NCBI RefSeq assembly: GCF_001422365.1
Contig: NZ_LMMT01000008.1
Span: forward strand, 107,594 to 171,593
Direction: 5' to 3'
Length of the DNA: 64,000 bases
DNA from: Pseudorhodoferax sp. Leaf265
Lineage (GTDB): Bacteria; Pseudomonadota; Gammaproteobacteria; Burkholderiales; Burkholderiaceae_C
The position numbers were made by a program, and so were the translations under genes. The notes under the pieces were generated by a model. The model was not told the DNA's origin. It saw nothing but the letters and a program-made list of their open reading frames with translations, and did not search any database. This document shows positions 8,653-24,660 of this stretch, one piece after another. How positions within the stretch are numbered: the first letter of the stretch is position 1; every line of letters begins with the position of its first letter.

Positions 8653-9805
8653 ATGGATGCACAGAAGGAGGAGGCCCCGGCGCCGGTCGCCGCGTCGCCC
8701 GCCCCAGAGGGCGGGCACGCGCTGCCAGACGCCGCGGTGGACATGCGCAACGCCGCGCTGGCCGTGATCGCCGTGCTGGCCTGCGTGTTCGCGCTGCGCT
8801 GGGCGGCGCAGGTGTTCATCCCGCTGATGATGAGCCTGCTGCTCACCTACGCGCTGTCTCCGGCGGTGGAGCGGCTCGCGCGCTGGCACGTGTCGCGCTG
8901 GATCGGTGCGGCGCTGGTGCTGCTGGCGCTGCTGGGCGCCATCGGCTTCACGGGCTACCGGCTGGCGGGCAGCGCCGGCGCGCTGCTCGACGCGCTGCCC
9001 GTGGCCGCGCAGAAGCTGCGCCTGCACGTCCAGGCCGGCCAACGACCCGGCGACGCGAGCGCGCTGAGCACGGTGCAGAAGGCCGCGGCCCACCTGGAGC
9101 AGGCGGCCGAGGGCGCGGCCGAACCGCCGCGCCGCGGCGTCCAGCGCGTGACCATCGAGCGGCCGCGCTTCAACGTGCGCGACTACCTGTGGACGGGCAC
9201 CATGGGTTTGGTCAGCATGGCGCTGCAGCTCACGCTCGTGACCTTCATGACCTACTTCGCGCTGGCCTCGGGCACCATGTTCCGGCGCAAGCTCGTGCGC
9301 ATCAGCGGGGCCAGCTTCAGCCGCAAGAAGATCACGGTGCAGGTGCTGGACGACATCGTCGGCCATGTGGAGCGCTACCTGCTCGTGCAGATCCTCACCA
9401 GCGCCATCGTCGGCCTGGCCACCGGCCTGGTGTTCTGGGCCTTCGGCCTGGAGAACGCGGCGGTGTGGGGCATCGTGGCCGGTGTCACCAACCTGATTCC
9501 CTACCTGGGCTCGCTGCTGGTCATGGTGGGCGCCGGCCTGCTGGCGCTGCTGCAGTTCGACAGCTACGAGATGGCGCTCGTGATCGCCGGCAGCTCGCTG
9601 GCCATCCACACACTGGTGGGCCAGTTGCTCGTGCCCTGGCTCACCAGCCGCACCAGCCGCATGAACCCGGTGGCGGTGTTCGTGGGCGTGATCTTCTGGG
9701 GCTGGCTCTGGGGCGTGCCGGGCCTGCTGTTGGGCATCCCGATCATGATGGTCATCAAGGCCATCTGCGACCACGTGGAAGACCTGCAGCCGGTCGGAGA
9801 ACTGC

Positions 9806-9816
<11 letters not shown>
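8653..9816 (+). CDS. AI-2E family (PerM/UPF0118) inner-membrane transporter
   Basis: A 387-aa membrane protein of the AI-2E transporter/PerM family, whose members include autoinducer-2 exporters and Na+/H+ antiporters; the substrate cannot be deduced. It has about eight hydrophobic segments: a first pair near residues 32-80, a soluble loop with a basic stretch (about 115-170), then the conserved LVQILTSAIVGLATGLVFWAFG and GVTNLIPYLGSLL regions. The start at 8653 follows AAGGAA. It is divergent from rsbR across 245 bases. Its 3' end overlaps the convergent kinase gene by eleven bases. Confidence 0.87.
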
Positions 9817-11340
<1,524 letters not shown>

Positions 11341-11344
<4 letters not shown>

Positions 11345-12846
11345 GGGGGGCTGCTGGCCGGCGTTTCGACAGGGATGGGCACGCCGGTCAGGATGCCGCG
11401 GAAGTTGCGCAAGGGCTCGCCGATGTGGATGCCGGTCTCGGTCAGCGAGAAATCGCGGATGGTCCGCTCGTGCTGGCCACCGCGCTTCTTGACGACCGAG
11501 ATCGCCTGGCGCACCTCGCCAGCCAGTTCGAAGTAGCGCAGCAGCACCACCGCATCGGCCAGGTAGCTGGCATCCACGGCCGACGTCATGTTGCCGCCGA
11601 TCAGGCCGTGGTGTGCGCCGACCATCAGCGTGGCCACGCCATGCTGGCCGAGGTAGGTCAGCAGCTCGTGCAGCTGCACGATCAGGAAGCGCTCGTCCGG
11701 CATGGCGTTCAGGTAGCCGTTCAGGCTGTCGATCAGCAGCACCTTGGCCTGGTGCTCGGTGACGGCCTCGCGCACCAGATGCACGAACTCGCCCGGCGAC
11801 AGTTCCGCCGGGTCGATCTGGCGCAGGCGGATCAGGCCCTGGTCGATGAATGGGCCAAGCTCCATGCCCATGCCGGCGCAGCGCGTGCGCAGCGTGTTGA
11901 TGCTTTCGTCGAAGATGAACAGCGCCGAGCGCTCGCCGCGGCGCGCCGCCGCCAGCGCGAACTGCACGCCCAGCGTGGATTTGCCGGTGCCGGGCGCACC
12001 GACGAACAGGCTGCTGGTGCCGCGCTCGATGCCGCCGCCCAGCAGCGCATCCAGCGCCGGCAGGCCGCTGGGCATGCGCACCTGTTCCAGTGGCTTGTGG
12101 TGTTCGGCCGCGACCAGGCGCGGGTACACCTGCAGGCCGCCGCGGCCGATCGTGTAGTCGTGGTAGCCGGTGCGAAAGTGCCTGCCACGGTACTTGGTGA
12201 CGAGCAGGCGCCGCCGCGTGGAGCCGAAATCCGAGTTGTTCTGGTCGAGCCGGATCACCGCGTGCGAGATGCTCTGCACCTGCAGGTCGTGCTCCATCGC
12301 CGTCATGTCGTCCAGCAGCAGCACGGTGCAGTTGCGCCCCGCGAAGAACTGCTTGAGCGCCAGGATCTGGCGCCGGTAGCGCAGCGAGCTGCCGGCCAGC
12401 AGGCGCAGCTCCGACAGCGAATCGAACACCACGCGCTGGGGGCGCAGCTGCTCCACGTCGGCCAGGATCTTGAGCGTGGTCTCGCTGAGTTCCACCTCGG
12501 AGGGGTGGAACATGGTGTATTGCTCCTCGGGCTCGAGCGCATCGTTGTTGGGCAGCATCTCGCGCACGTGCACGCTGCGCAGGTCCCAGCCGTGCGAACG
12601 CGCCACGCCGGCCAGTTCCTTCGCGGTCTCCGACAGCGTGACGTACAGCACCGATTCGCCGCGCCGCGCACCCTCGATCAGGAACTGCATCGCGATCGTG
12701 GTCTTGCCCGCGCCGGGCGCGCCTTCCAGCAGGTACAAGCGGTTGGCCGTGAGGCCGCCGCCCAGCACGTCGTCCAGGCCCGGCACACCGATCTGCGCCA
12801 TGGGTTCGATGGGATCGTCGGCAGAAGAAGGAGGCAGGTCGGACAC
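11341..12846 (-). CDS. KaiC-like double-domain RecA-fold ATPase
   Basis: A 501-aa protein with two KaiC/RadA-like ATPase domains in tandem. Domain one (about 15-245) has Walker A GAPGAGKTT and Walker B RVVFDSLSEL. Domain two (about 255-490) has Walker A GAPGTGKST and Walker B KVLLIDSLNG. It has the size of cyanobacterial KaiC, but no KaiA or KaiB gene is present. In non-cyanobacteria such proteins act as signalling switches, often next to histidine kinases. The downstream hybrid kinase overlaps it by four bases. It is divergent from the PqqU-like receptor gene, with 189 bases between them. Confidence 0.88.
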
Positions 12847-13035
12847 GTGTCGCTCCGTGCGTTGGTTGGTCTGGGTGGTCTATCGACCTTGGCGGCGGTT
12901 ATACCCGTCCTCGCAAGTGGTTTCGGGGTCCGCGCAACGGTCGGCCGGGAGGCGGAGCAAGGGTTGAGGCACTGTCCTACAGGCCAGATCGAAGAATGGC
13001 GAGAATGGCGCCCCCACCGTGTCTTGACCTGCCGC

Positions 13036-15132
13036 ATGAACCACTCCTTGCGTTGGATGCCTCTGCTGGTCTGCTCGACCACCGCACTGCCGTTGTCGGG
13101 CCACGCCCAGACCCAGGCCCCGGCCCCGGCGCTGGCCGCCACCGTGGTCACCGCCACGCGCACCGAGGCCGACCCGCTGGCCGTGCCCGCCTCGGTCGAG
13201 CGCATCGACGGCGACGCGCTGCGCCTGGGCCGTGCCCAGGTCAACATCTCCGAAGCCCTGGGTACCGTGCCCGGGCTGCAGGCGCGCGAGCGCCAGAACT
13301 ACGCCCAGGACGTGCAGATCTCCATGCGCGGCTTCGGCACGCGCGCCACCTTCGGCATCCGTGGGCTGCGCCTGTACGTGGACGGCATCCCGGCCACCCA
13401 GCCCGACGGGCAGGGCCAGCTTTCGCACGTGGACCTGGCCTCGGCCGAGCGCATCGAGGTGCTGCGCGGGCCGTTCTCGGCCCTGTACGGCAACTCCTCG
13501 GGTGGGGTGCTGCAGGTGTTCACAGAGGAAGGCCGCGGCGCGCCACGGCTGCGGCTGGACACGGCCGCCGGCAGCGACGGGCTGCTGCGTTTCGGTGCCA
13601 AGGTGAGCGGCAACACCGGGCCGAACGACAGCGGCGTGGGCTATGTGGTCTCGGCCAGCCGCTTCAGCACGGACGGCTACCGCGAGCACAGCGAGGCGCG
13701 GCGCCTGCTCGCCAATGCCAAGCTCACGCTGCGGCCGCACGAGGACGGCAAGCTGACGCTGGTGGCGAACCGGGTGGTGTTGCCCAAGGCCGACGATCCG
13801 CTGGGCCTGTCGCGCGCGCAGTGGCAGGCCAATCCGCGCGGCGTCGATCCGGCGGCCTTGCGCTTCGATACGCGCAAGAACATGGACCAGACCCAGGCCG
13901 GCTTGGTCTACGAACACTACCTGAGTGAAGCCCATGCGTTGCAGGCCACGCTGTACGGCGGGCAGCGCGGCACCACGCAGTTCCAGTCGATCCCGGTCGC
14001 GGTTCAGGACAACCCGCGCCACCCCGGCGGGGTGATCGATCTGGACCGCGACTACGCAGGTGCCGACCTGCGCTGGACCTGGCGCACCGAGCTGGCCGAC
14101 GCGCCTTTGAGCGTGGTGGCGGGCCTGGCCTACGATGGCTTGCGCGAGGACCGGCGCGGCTACGCCAACTTCGTCGGCAGCACGCTGGGTGTGCAGGGCG
14201 CACTGCGCCGCAACGAGCGCAACCGCGTCAACAACTTCGACAAGTACCTGCAGGCCGATTGGCGCGTGACCCAGCACTGGACCGTGAACGCCGGCCTGCG
14301 CCACAGCCGCGTGCGCTTCGATTCACAGGACCGCTACGTCGTGGGCGTCAACCCGGACGACAGCGGCCAGGCGCGCTACGGCGCCACGCTGCCCGTGGTC
14401 GGTGCCAGCTTTGCCATCACCGAAAGCCTGCGCGTGTACGCCTCGGTGGGCAAGGGCTTCGAGACGCCGACGCTCAACGAGCTGTCCTACCGTCCGGACC
14501 AGCAGCCCGGCCTGAACTTCGGCCTGCAGCCGGCGCGCAGCAAGAGCGTGGAGGCGGGCCTGAAGCACCGCAGCGCGGCGTTGGGCGAATGGACGGCCGC
14601 GGTGTTCCGCACCTGCACCGAAGACGAGATCGTGACCAGCACCGTCAACGGCCGCTCGACCGCGCAGAACGCCGGCAAGACGCGTCGCAACGGCCTGGAG
14701 CTGGCCTGGGAGCAGCGCCATCTGCAACACCTGCGCACCCAGGTCGCGGCCACCTTCCTCGATGCGCGCTACCGCGACGGCGCCAACGCCGGCGCGCGCC
14801 TGCCGGGCCTGGCCAAGAGCAGCCTGTACGCCAGCGCCGGCTGGGTGCCGCCACAGGGCTGGCGCGCCGGTGCCGACTGGCGCGCGCTGAGCCGCGTGAT
14901 GGTGAACGACGCCAACAGCGACGCGGCGGCCGGCTACGGCGTGCTGGGCCTGTACACGGGCTATGCCGCGCGGCTGGGCAGCTGGCAGCTGGAAGGCTTC
15001 GTGCGCGCGGACAACCTGCTGGACAAGCGTTACGCGGGCTCGGTCATCGTCAATGAAGGCAACAGCCGATTCTTCGAACCGGCCCCGGGCCGCAACTGGC
15101 TCGTGGGCCTTTCTGCCACCTTGCCGCTGTAA
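13036..15132 (+). CDS. pqqU: PqqU/YncD-like TonB-dependent receptor
   Basis: A 698-aa TonB-dependent outer-membrane receptor. The signal peptide ends near SGHAQTQ, followed by a TonB-box-like ATVVTATRTEAD and the plug. Long stretches match what I remember of E. coli YncD, renamed PqqU, the PQQ importer: ERQNYAQDVQISMRGFG, LYVDGIPATQPDGQGQ, GPFSALYGNSSGGV, KGFETPTLNELSYR and NAGKTRRNGLELAW. The barrel ends in a hydrophobic LSATLPL. The start at 13036 was chosen for the signal peptide; no strong ribosome site is seen. A hairpin follows the stop. PQQ import would fit the dehydrogenase at 1846-3177, but this link is inference. Confidence 0.85.
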   Translation: MNHSLRWMPLLVCSTTALPLSGHAQTQAPAPALAATVVTATRTEADPLAVPASVERIDGDALRLGRAQVNISEALGTVPGLQARERQNYAQDVQISMRGFGTRATFGIRGLRLYVDGIPATQPDGQGQLSHVDLASAERIEVLRGPFSALYGNSSGGVLQVFTEEGRGAPRLRLDTAAGSDGLLRFGAKVSGNTGPNDSGVGYVVSASRFSTDGYREHSEARRLLANAKLTLRPHEDGKLTLVANRVVLPKADDPLGLSRAQWQANPRGVDPAALRFDTRKNMDQTQAGLVYEHYLSEAHALQATLYGGQRGTTQFQSIPVAVQDNPRHPGGVIDLDRDYAGADLRWTWRTELADAPLSVVAGLAYDGLREDRRGYANFVGSTLGVQGALRRNERNRVNNFDKYLQADWRVTQHWTVNAGLRHSRVRFDSQDRYVVGVNPDDSGQARYGATLPVVGASFAITESLRVYASVGKGFETPTLNELSYRPDQQPGLNFGLQPARSKSVEAGLKHRSAALGEWTAAVFRTCTEDEIVTSTVNGRSTAQNAGKTRRNGLELAWEQRHLQHLRTQVAATFLDARYRDGANAGARLPGLAKSSLYASAGWVPPQGWRAGADWRALSRVMVNDANSDAAAGYGVLGLYTGYAARLGSWQLEGFVRADNLLDKRYAGSVIVNEGNSRFFEPAPGRNWLVGLSATLPL

Positions 15133-15139
15133 AACGAAA

Positions 15140-15159
15140 GGGGCGCCGCCTGGCGCCCC
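15140..15159. terminator. Bidirectional hairpin between convergent genes
   Basis: GGGGCGCC and GGCGCCCC pair perfectly around a four-base loop, eight bases after the receptor stop and 24 bases from the stop of the leftward gene. The stem is strong but the T run is short, so it may serve both directions. Confidence 0.65.
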
Positions 15160-15183
15160 CATTTGCCTGCGGCCAGCGCCGCA

Positions 15184-15993
15184 TCACTTGGTGCCGCTGG
15201 TCTTCCCGGGATCGCCCGCGCTGCCCGGCAGGTCGTTTTTCTGCCCGGCCTCCTGGCGGTTCTTGCGCCAGCTGTCGAACTCGTCGGAGAACTTCTTGTA
15301 GCGCTCGCCGCGCCAGGACTGGTAGTCGTCGTCCAGATTGCGCAGCTGCTGTTCACGCCATTGCTGGTAGTCGGGGTCGTGGTGCTGCTGCTGGCGGCCG
15401 CCCTGGTAGGAGCCGTAGCCCAGCTGGTCGCCGTAGCCACCGTAGGTCTGGCTGCCGGCGTAGGGGCCGGCATTGGAACGGTAGCCGCCTCCGCCGCCCT
15501 GGAAGCGTCCGTGGCCATAGCGGTCTTCGTCGCTGCCGTTGGCGCCGTCGTGCCGGCGCCAGTCCCGGCCCTCGTCGTAGCCGTGGTCGCCCTGGCGGTA
15601 GCTCTGGTTGCGGTAGCCCTGGTCTGCGCCGCCGTAACCGCCGTAGCCGCTGCTGTGGCGCTCGTCGCGGCTACCGTAGCCCTGGGGGCCCGGATTGCGC
15701 ATGTAGCCGGGCCGGTTGTAGCCGGGGTCGGCCTGCCAGTCGCGCTGGTAGCCGCCGCTGGGGCCGCCATGCACATCGGGCGCGCTGGCGCGGCCGTAGC
15801 TGGCCTGGGCCGGATCGTGGCGGCGCAGGTCGCTGCCTTCGCGGCGTGCGCCCCAGTTGCGCGCATCGTGCCGGCTGTCCCCATCGTGTTCGCCGCCGTG
15901 CTGGCGTTGCTGGTCGGCGTATTGCCCCATCTGGTGGCGGTCGTTCTGTTGCCACGTGTCCTGCTGGTCGTAGCCTTGGTTGCGGTGTGCCAT
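15184..15993 (-). CDS. Gly/Tyr/Gln-rich low-complexity protein
   Basis: A 269-aa protein of unknown function. The start at 15993 (MAHRNQGYDQQ) has AGGAG about nine bases upstream. There is no signal peptide. Residues 1-205 are strongly hydrophilic and disordered, with repeats of GGYGG, GYGS, RDERH and GDQGYR type. The last 60 residues are charged and predicted helical, with three W-R/K units (YQQWREQQ, YQSWRGER, FDSWRKNR). Such proteins in Comamonadaceae are usually called hypothetical or stress-related. The composition resembles prion-like or condensate-forming domains, which is speculation. Confidence 0.7.
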   Translation of the reverse strand: MAHRNQGYDQQDTWQQNDRHQMGQYADQQRQHGGEHDGDSRHDARNWGARREGSDLRRHDPAQASYGRASAPDVHGGPSGGYQRDWQADPGYNRPGYMRNPGPQGYGSRDERHSSGYGGYGGADQGYRNQSYRQGDHGYDEGRDWRRHDGANGSDEDRYGHGRFQGGGGGYRSNAGPYAGSQTYGGYGDQLGYGSYQGGRQQQHHDPDYQQWREQQLRNLDDDYQSWRGERYKKFSDEFDSWRKNRQEAGQKNDLPGSAGDPGKTSGTK

Positions 15994-16125
15994 CGCTGCT
16001 TCGCTCCTGTGGATGGTTGCGGGAATCGGCAGTGCCTGCCGTGCTGTGCCTGTAGATTGCGACGCCGGCCGGGCCCTCGGGGCGGGGATCGGCGCCAAGC
16101 TCCGGTAGGACGCTTCCGACCGCTG

Positions 16126-16488
16126 TCAGCCTCCAGGCGTCGATGCGGCCGGCGCCGGTACCGAGGTGCCTGGCGCGCTGGCCGGTGGAATGGCCGGTGG
16201 GGCAGACGCCGGGTTGCCGGCCGGATCCGGCGTGGGCGCCGGCATGGTGCTGCCGGTGCCGCTGCTGCCTGCCGGCGTGTCCGTGCCAGGGCTCTTGCCG
16301 GTGCCGCCCGTGCTCTCGGGCACGCTGGGCACCGTGGTGGGCGTGCTGGCGCCGGCCGCGGGCGGATGGGCGCTGCTGCCGGCCACGCCGGGCGTTGGCG
16401 CTTCGTTGCGTTGGCAGGCCACGAGCAGCGTGAGCAGGGCGATGGCGCCGGCAGCGCGCAGCGCGCCGGGCCGAGGGCATCGAGGCAT
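16126..16488 (-). CDS. Small Pro/Ala/Thr-rich lipoprotein
   Basis: A 120-aa protein with a lipoprotein signal peptide (AIALLTLLVAC, lipobox LVAC). About 95 residues follow, made almost only of Pro, Ala, Ser, Thr and Gly, an extended linker-like mature part with no domain. The start at 16488 has GGAG seven bases upstream. It lies between the Gly/Tyr-rich gene and the receiver-kinase gene on the same strand. The function is unknown; it may be a cell-envelope spacer. Confidence 0.7.
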   Translation of the reverse strand: MPRCPRPGALRAAGAIALLTLLVACQRNEAPTPGVAGSSAHPPAAGASTPTTVPSVPESTGGTGKSPGTDTPAGSSGTGSTMPAPTPDPAGNPASAPPAIPPASAPGTSVPAPAASTPGG

Positions 16489-16595
16489 GGAAAGTCTCCA
16501 GCAGTGTGGTGTCACACCATGCTCGGGCCGACCGGGGCCGCGCGATGTAGGACATCCGCGCCGCGTGCTGCCGGCACGGGGCCGGCAGCGGCGGC

Positions 16596-17794
<1,199 letters not shown>

Positions 17795-17798
<4 letters not shown>

Positions 17799-18397
17799 GC
17801 GGCGCTCCGTGTCTTGGACACCGCATCCAGCGTGCCCAGGAGCGTGGCCAGCGCGCGCAGCGGCAGCACGAAATCGGCCGGGCCGGTGGCCAGCGCGCAT
17901 TCGGGCATCAGCGGCATCTGGGCATCGGCCGGGTCCTGCACGGCCGTGAGGCCGCCGGCCGCACGGATGCTGGCCAGGCCCTCTGCACCGTCCTGGTTGC
18001 CACCGGTCAGCACCATGCCCAGCAGGCGCGGGCCATAGAGCTCGGCGGCGGACTGGAACAGCACGTCGATGGCCGGGCGCGAGTAGTGCACGGGCGCATC
18101 CACCGACAGCGCCAGCCGGGGACCGGCGTCCAGCAGCAGGTGGTAGTCGGGCGGTGCGAAGTAGACGTTGCCAGGTTCAATGGGATGTTTGTCCTGCGCC
18201 TCCTGCAAGGGCACGGCGCAGCGCGGCGCGAAGATCTCCACCAGCAGGCTGTCGCGGTCGCGCGGCAGGTGCTGCACCACGAACACCGGCGCGCGCAGGC
18301 CGGCGGGCAGGGCGGGCAGCAGGATCGACAGCGCCTCGACACCGCCGGCCGAGGCACCGATCACGACGGCGTCCACACGTTGGGCCAGAGAGTCCAT
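17795..18397 (-). CDS. cheB: Stand-alone CheB-type protein-glutamate methylesterase domain
   Basis: A 200-aa methylesterase catalytic domain without the usual N-terminal receiver. The catalytic triad is visible: Ser in IGASAGGVEAL, His in VVQHLPRD and Asp in TGGNQDGAEGL. It should hydrolyse glutamyl methyl esters made by CheR. The preceding cheR ends two bases away, and the following kinase overlaps by four bases. No methyl-accepting chemotaxis protein, CheA or CheW is in the window. This is a non-chemotaxis use of the CheB/CheR pair, and its methylated target is not evident. The large kinase with its long coiled coil is a candidate. Confidence 0.9.
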
Positions 18398-18399
18398 CG

Positions 18400-19221
18400 T
18401 CAATTGCTCTTCTGGTAGATGCGCTCTTCGCGCACGAATTCCGTGAACGCGTTGGCCGCTGCCGAGAAGCGCAGCGATTCCTTGCTGCCCAGTCCGAGGA
18501 AGCCCTTGCGGCACAGCGCGTCGCGGAACAGGCCGAGCGCACGGTCTTGCAGCGGTCGGTCGAAGTAGATCAGCACATTGCGGCAGGAGACCAGCTGCAT
18601 CTCGGCGAACACCGAATCGGTGGCCAAGCTGTGGTCGGAGAAGACCACGTTGCGGCGCAGGCTCTTGTCGAACACCGCGCGGCCGTAGGCGGCCGTGTAG
18701 TAGTCCGACAGCGAGCTTTTGCCGCCGGCGCGCTGGTGGTTGAGCGTGAAGCCGGCGATGCGGTCGAGTTCGTAGACGCCGGCCTCGGCCTGCTGCAGCG
18801 CCTGCGGGTTGATGTCGGTGGCGTAGATCAGCGTGCGCTCCAGGAGGCCTTCCTCGCGCAGCAGGATGGCCAGCGAATAGACCTCCTCGCCGGTGCTGCA
18901 GCCGGCCACCCAGACCTTGAGCGAGGGGTAGGTGCGCAGCAGCGGCACCACCTCGCGCCTGAGCGCGAGGAAGTAGTCCGGGTCGCGGAACATCTCGCTG
19001 ACCTGCACCGTGAGGTAGTCCAGCAGCGCGGGGAAGAAGTCGCTCTGGTGCAGCACCTTGTCCTGCAGCTGCGACAGCGAGGTGCAGGAAAAGCGCCCCA
19101 TCGCGGTCTTGAGCCGACGCCGCAGCGAAGCCTGCGCGTAGCCGCGGAAGTCGAAGTGCCAGCGCAGGTAGATGGCGTCCACGAGCAGGCCCATCTCGAT
19201 GTCGAAGGTGCGGTCGGACAT
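18400..19221 (-). CDS. cheR: CheR-type protein-glutamate methyltransferase
   Basis: A 273-aa SAM-dependent methyltransferase. It has the N-terminal helical CheR domain (residues 1-75) and the catalytic domain with SAM motif VWVAGCSTGEEVYSLA, the acidic ATDINPQAL and the family box VSCRNVLIYFD. Length is normal for CheR. It lies three bases after the 1,156-aa kinase and two before cheB, so the genes are very likely co-transcribed. Without chemotaxis genes it most likely modifies a signalling protein encoded in the same cluster. Confidence 0.92.
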   Translation of the reverse strand: MSDRTFDIEMGLLVDAIYLRWHFDFRGYAQASLRRRLKTAMGRFSCTSLSQLQDKVLHQSDFFPALLDYLTVQVSEMFRDPDYFLALRREVVPLLRTYPSLKVWVAGCSTGEEVYSLAILLREEGLLERTLIYATDINPQALQQAEAGVYELDRIAGFTLNHQRAGGKSSLSDYYTAAYGRAVFDKSLRRNVVFSDHSLATDSVFAEMQLVSCRNVLIYFDRPLQDRALGLFRDALCRKGFLGLGSKESLRFSAAANAFTEFVREERIYQKSN

Positions 19222-19224
19222 GGC

Positions 19225-22695
<3,471 letters not shown>

Positions 22696-22932
22696 GGCCG
22701 CTGCCGGGTGCGGCCGCAGGGGGCGCGCATGGCGTGGCGTGGCGGGGCGGGGGCGTGGAACATGGGCATGAGGAGCGGGATTCTAGAAACCGACACGCCG
22801 CCTTCCTGTAGGAGCAGTCCTATGCGCTTGTCGGAAAGCAGCGGGGCAGGGCTCCCGGCCTGCCGAATGGCCCTGCAATGCGCCCTCTATACTGCGCCGC
22901 CGCCCCATTGCCCATTGCAAGGACCACCCGCC

Positions 22933-24006
22933 ATGACCTCAGCAGAACAACACCCCGCGCTGGCCGCCGTGCTGGCCGTGCTGGCGCGTGAAACCCAGGC
23001 GCCGGTGGCGCCTGCGGTACAGGCGGAGCTCGCCACCATCCTGGCGGCGCGCCGCGATGTGCCGGCCGAACTGGCGGTCGACCAGCGCGAGGTCACCATC
23101 CTCGTGGCCGACCTGCGCGGCTTCACGGCGCTGACGGCCACGCAGCCGGCCGGCACCATCGTGACCATGCTGAACCTGTGCCTGTCCCGGCTGTCCGAGG
23201 TGGTGTTCCGCTACGAGGGCGTGATCGACAAGTTCAACGGCGATTCGCTGACGGTGCTGTTCGGCGCGCCCACCGCGCGCGAGGACGACGTGCTGCGCGC
23301 GCTGTGCTGCGCGGTGGAGATGCAGCTGGCCATGCGCGACTTGAACAACCACTACCTGCGCCGCCAGATGCCCGAGCTGCACCTGGGCATCGGCGTGAAC
23401 ACGGGCATGGTGATGGCCGGGCGCTTCGGCAGCCAGGCCTATTCGGAATACGCCGTGATCGGCAACCAGGTCAGCCTGGCCTCGCGCATCGAATCCTTCA
23501 GCCTGCGCGGGCAGGTGCTGATCAGCGAGAACACCTACGCGCGCTGCAACGGCGTGGCCTCGGCCACCGAGCCCAAGGAAGTCTTCGTGGCCGGCAAGAG
23601 CCTGCCCGTCAAGGTGCGCGAGCTGATTGCCATCGCGTCGCGGCGCCTGAAGGTGCCGCGCCAGGAGTTCCGCCGCAGCCACCGCGTGGAAGTGCGCGTG
23701 CCCTGCAGCATGCGCCGGCTCGACAACGAGCAGCCCGTGGGCGAGCCGCAGCGCGCGTTGATCCGCGATGTGGGCTACCACGGCCTGCTGCTCGAGCTGG
23801 AGCGCCCGGTGGCCGTGCAGGACGAGGTGGCGCTGGCCTTCGACCTGACGCTGGTGGACTACCAGGTGAACGACGTGCGCGCCCGCGTGACCAAGGTCAA
23901 GCGCGAGGAAGGCCGGCTGCTGGCCGGTCTGGAGTTCACGCACATCGGCGTGGAGACCAACGCCAAGATCCAGATGTTCGTGCAGCTGCTGGTGGGCGCG
24001 GGCTGA
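22933..24006 (+). CDS. Class III nucleotidyl cyclase fused to a PilZ domain
   Basis: A 357-aa cytosolic protein. Residues 50-220 are a class III adenylate/guanylate cyclase domain with both metal aspartates (VADLRGFTAL, NGDSLTVLFGAP) and the transition-state Asn and Arg (GNQVSLASRIES). Residues 245-350 form a PilZ-like domain with RRSHRVEVRV and the second motif reading RDVGYHG, where the usual Ser of DxSxxG is Gly. It may make cAMP under control of c-di-GMP, but the altered motif could reduce binding. A TATACT box at 22888-22893 is a possible -10 element. It converges with the chalcone-isomerase-like gene. Confidence 0.87.
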   Translation: MTSAEQHPALAAVLAVLARETQAPVAPAVQAELATILAARRDVPAELAVDQREVTILVADLRGFTALTATQPAGTIVTMLNLCLSRLSEVVFRYEGVIDKFNGDSLTVLFGAPTAREDDVLRALCCAVEMQLAMRDLNNHYLRRQMPELHLGIGVNTGMVMAGRFGSQAYSEYAVIGNQVSLASRIESFSLRGQVLISENTYARCNGVASATEPKEVFVAGKSLPVKVRELIAIASRRLKVPRQEFRRSHRVEVRVPCSMRRLDNEQPVGEPQRALIRDVGYHGLLLELERPVAVQDEVALAFDLTLVDYQVNDVRARVTKVKREEGRLLAGLEFTHIGVETNAKIQMFVQLLVGAG

Positions 24007-24007
24007 C

Positions 24008-24628
24008 CTACAGCCGCGCCTCGCGCACGTCCGCCGAACCCCCGCCCAGCAGCTTCGCCTTGAGCGCGGGGTCGGTCGGCTTCTCGCCCAGCCAGACCAT
24101 CAACAGCGCGTTGTAGACGGCCCGGTTGCGCATCGGTGCCGTAAGCGGCTTGCGGTTGAGCGCCACCACGGCGCCGATGCCGGGCAGCCAGTCCAGTGTG
24201 AGCACGTCGCCGCGGCGCAGGCCGCCCGGCTGCCGGCCGATCGCGTCGGCCAGCGCGACCAGTTGCTGGAGCACCTCGGGACTCGTGAAGCGCTCGGGCG
24301 ACAGGTCGCTCATGACGGCCTCGGAGAAGTCGTCGCCGCTGATGTCGCGCAGCGGCAGGATGGTCATGCGGCGCGGCCCGTCGGTGGCCAGCACCGCATC
24401 GGTGTGCTGCGTGCGGTCGGGCAGGTACAGGCCCATGGCATAGACCTTGAACACCAGCCGCTTGGCGATGCCCGCGCCATTGAGTTTGAGGTTCTGGCCG
24501 CCGACCTGGGTCGATTCCTCCAGTGCCACCTCGCCCAGGTCGACCGCCGGCAGCGCCGGCAGGCAGGCAATGGCGCCGGCTGTGGCGCAGGCGGTGGCCA
24601 GGAATCTGCGGATGAGTCGCTTGGTCAT
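24008..24628 (-). CDS. Chalcone-isomerase-like periplasmic protein
   Basis: A 206-aa protein with a signal peptide (RFLATACATAGAIACLPALPA) and a chalcone isomerase-like fold (VFKVYAMGLYLPD, RMTILPLRDISGDDFSEA, LTLDWLPGIGAV). Bacterial members are not known to make flavonoids; they bind small hydrophobic ligands or have unknown roles. The start at 24628 has GAGGAG six bases upstream. It lies 32 bases after the FlgH-like gene on the same strand and is probably the last gene of that operon. Confidence 0.82.
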   Translation of the reverse strand: MTKRLIRRFLATACATAGAIACLPALPAVDLGEVALEESTQVGGQNLKLNGAGIAKRLVFKVYAMGLYLPDRTQHTDAVLATDGPRRMTILPLRDISGDDFSEAVMSDLSPERFTSPEVLQQLVALADAIGRQPGGLRRGDVLTLDWLPGIGAVVALNRKPLTAPMRNRAVYNALLMVWLGEKPTDPALKAKLLGGGSADVREARL

Positions 24629-24660
24629 GCTGTGCTCCTCGGGAAATGTCTGCGAACGAC

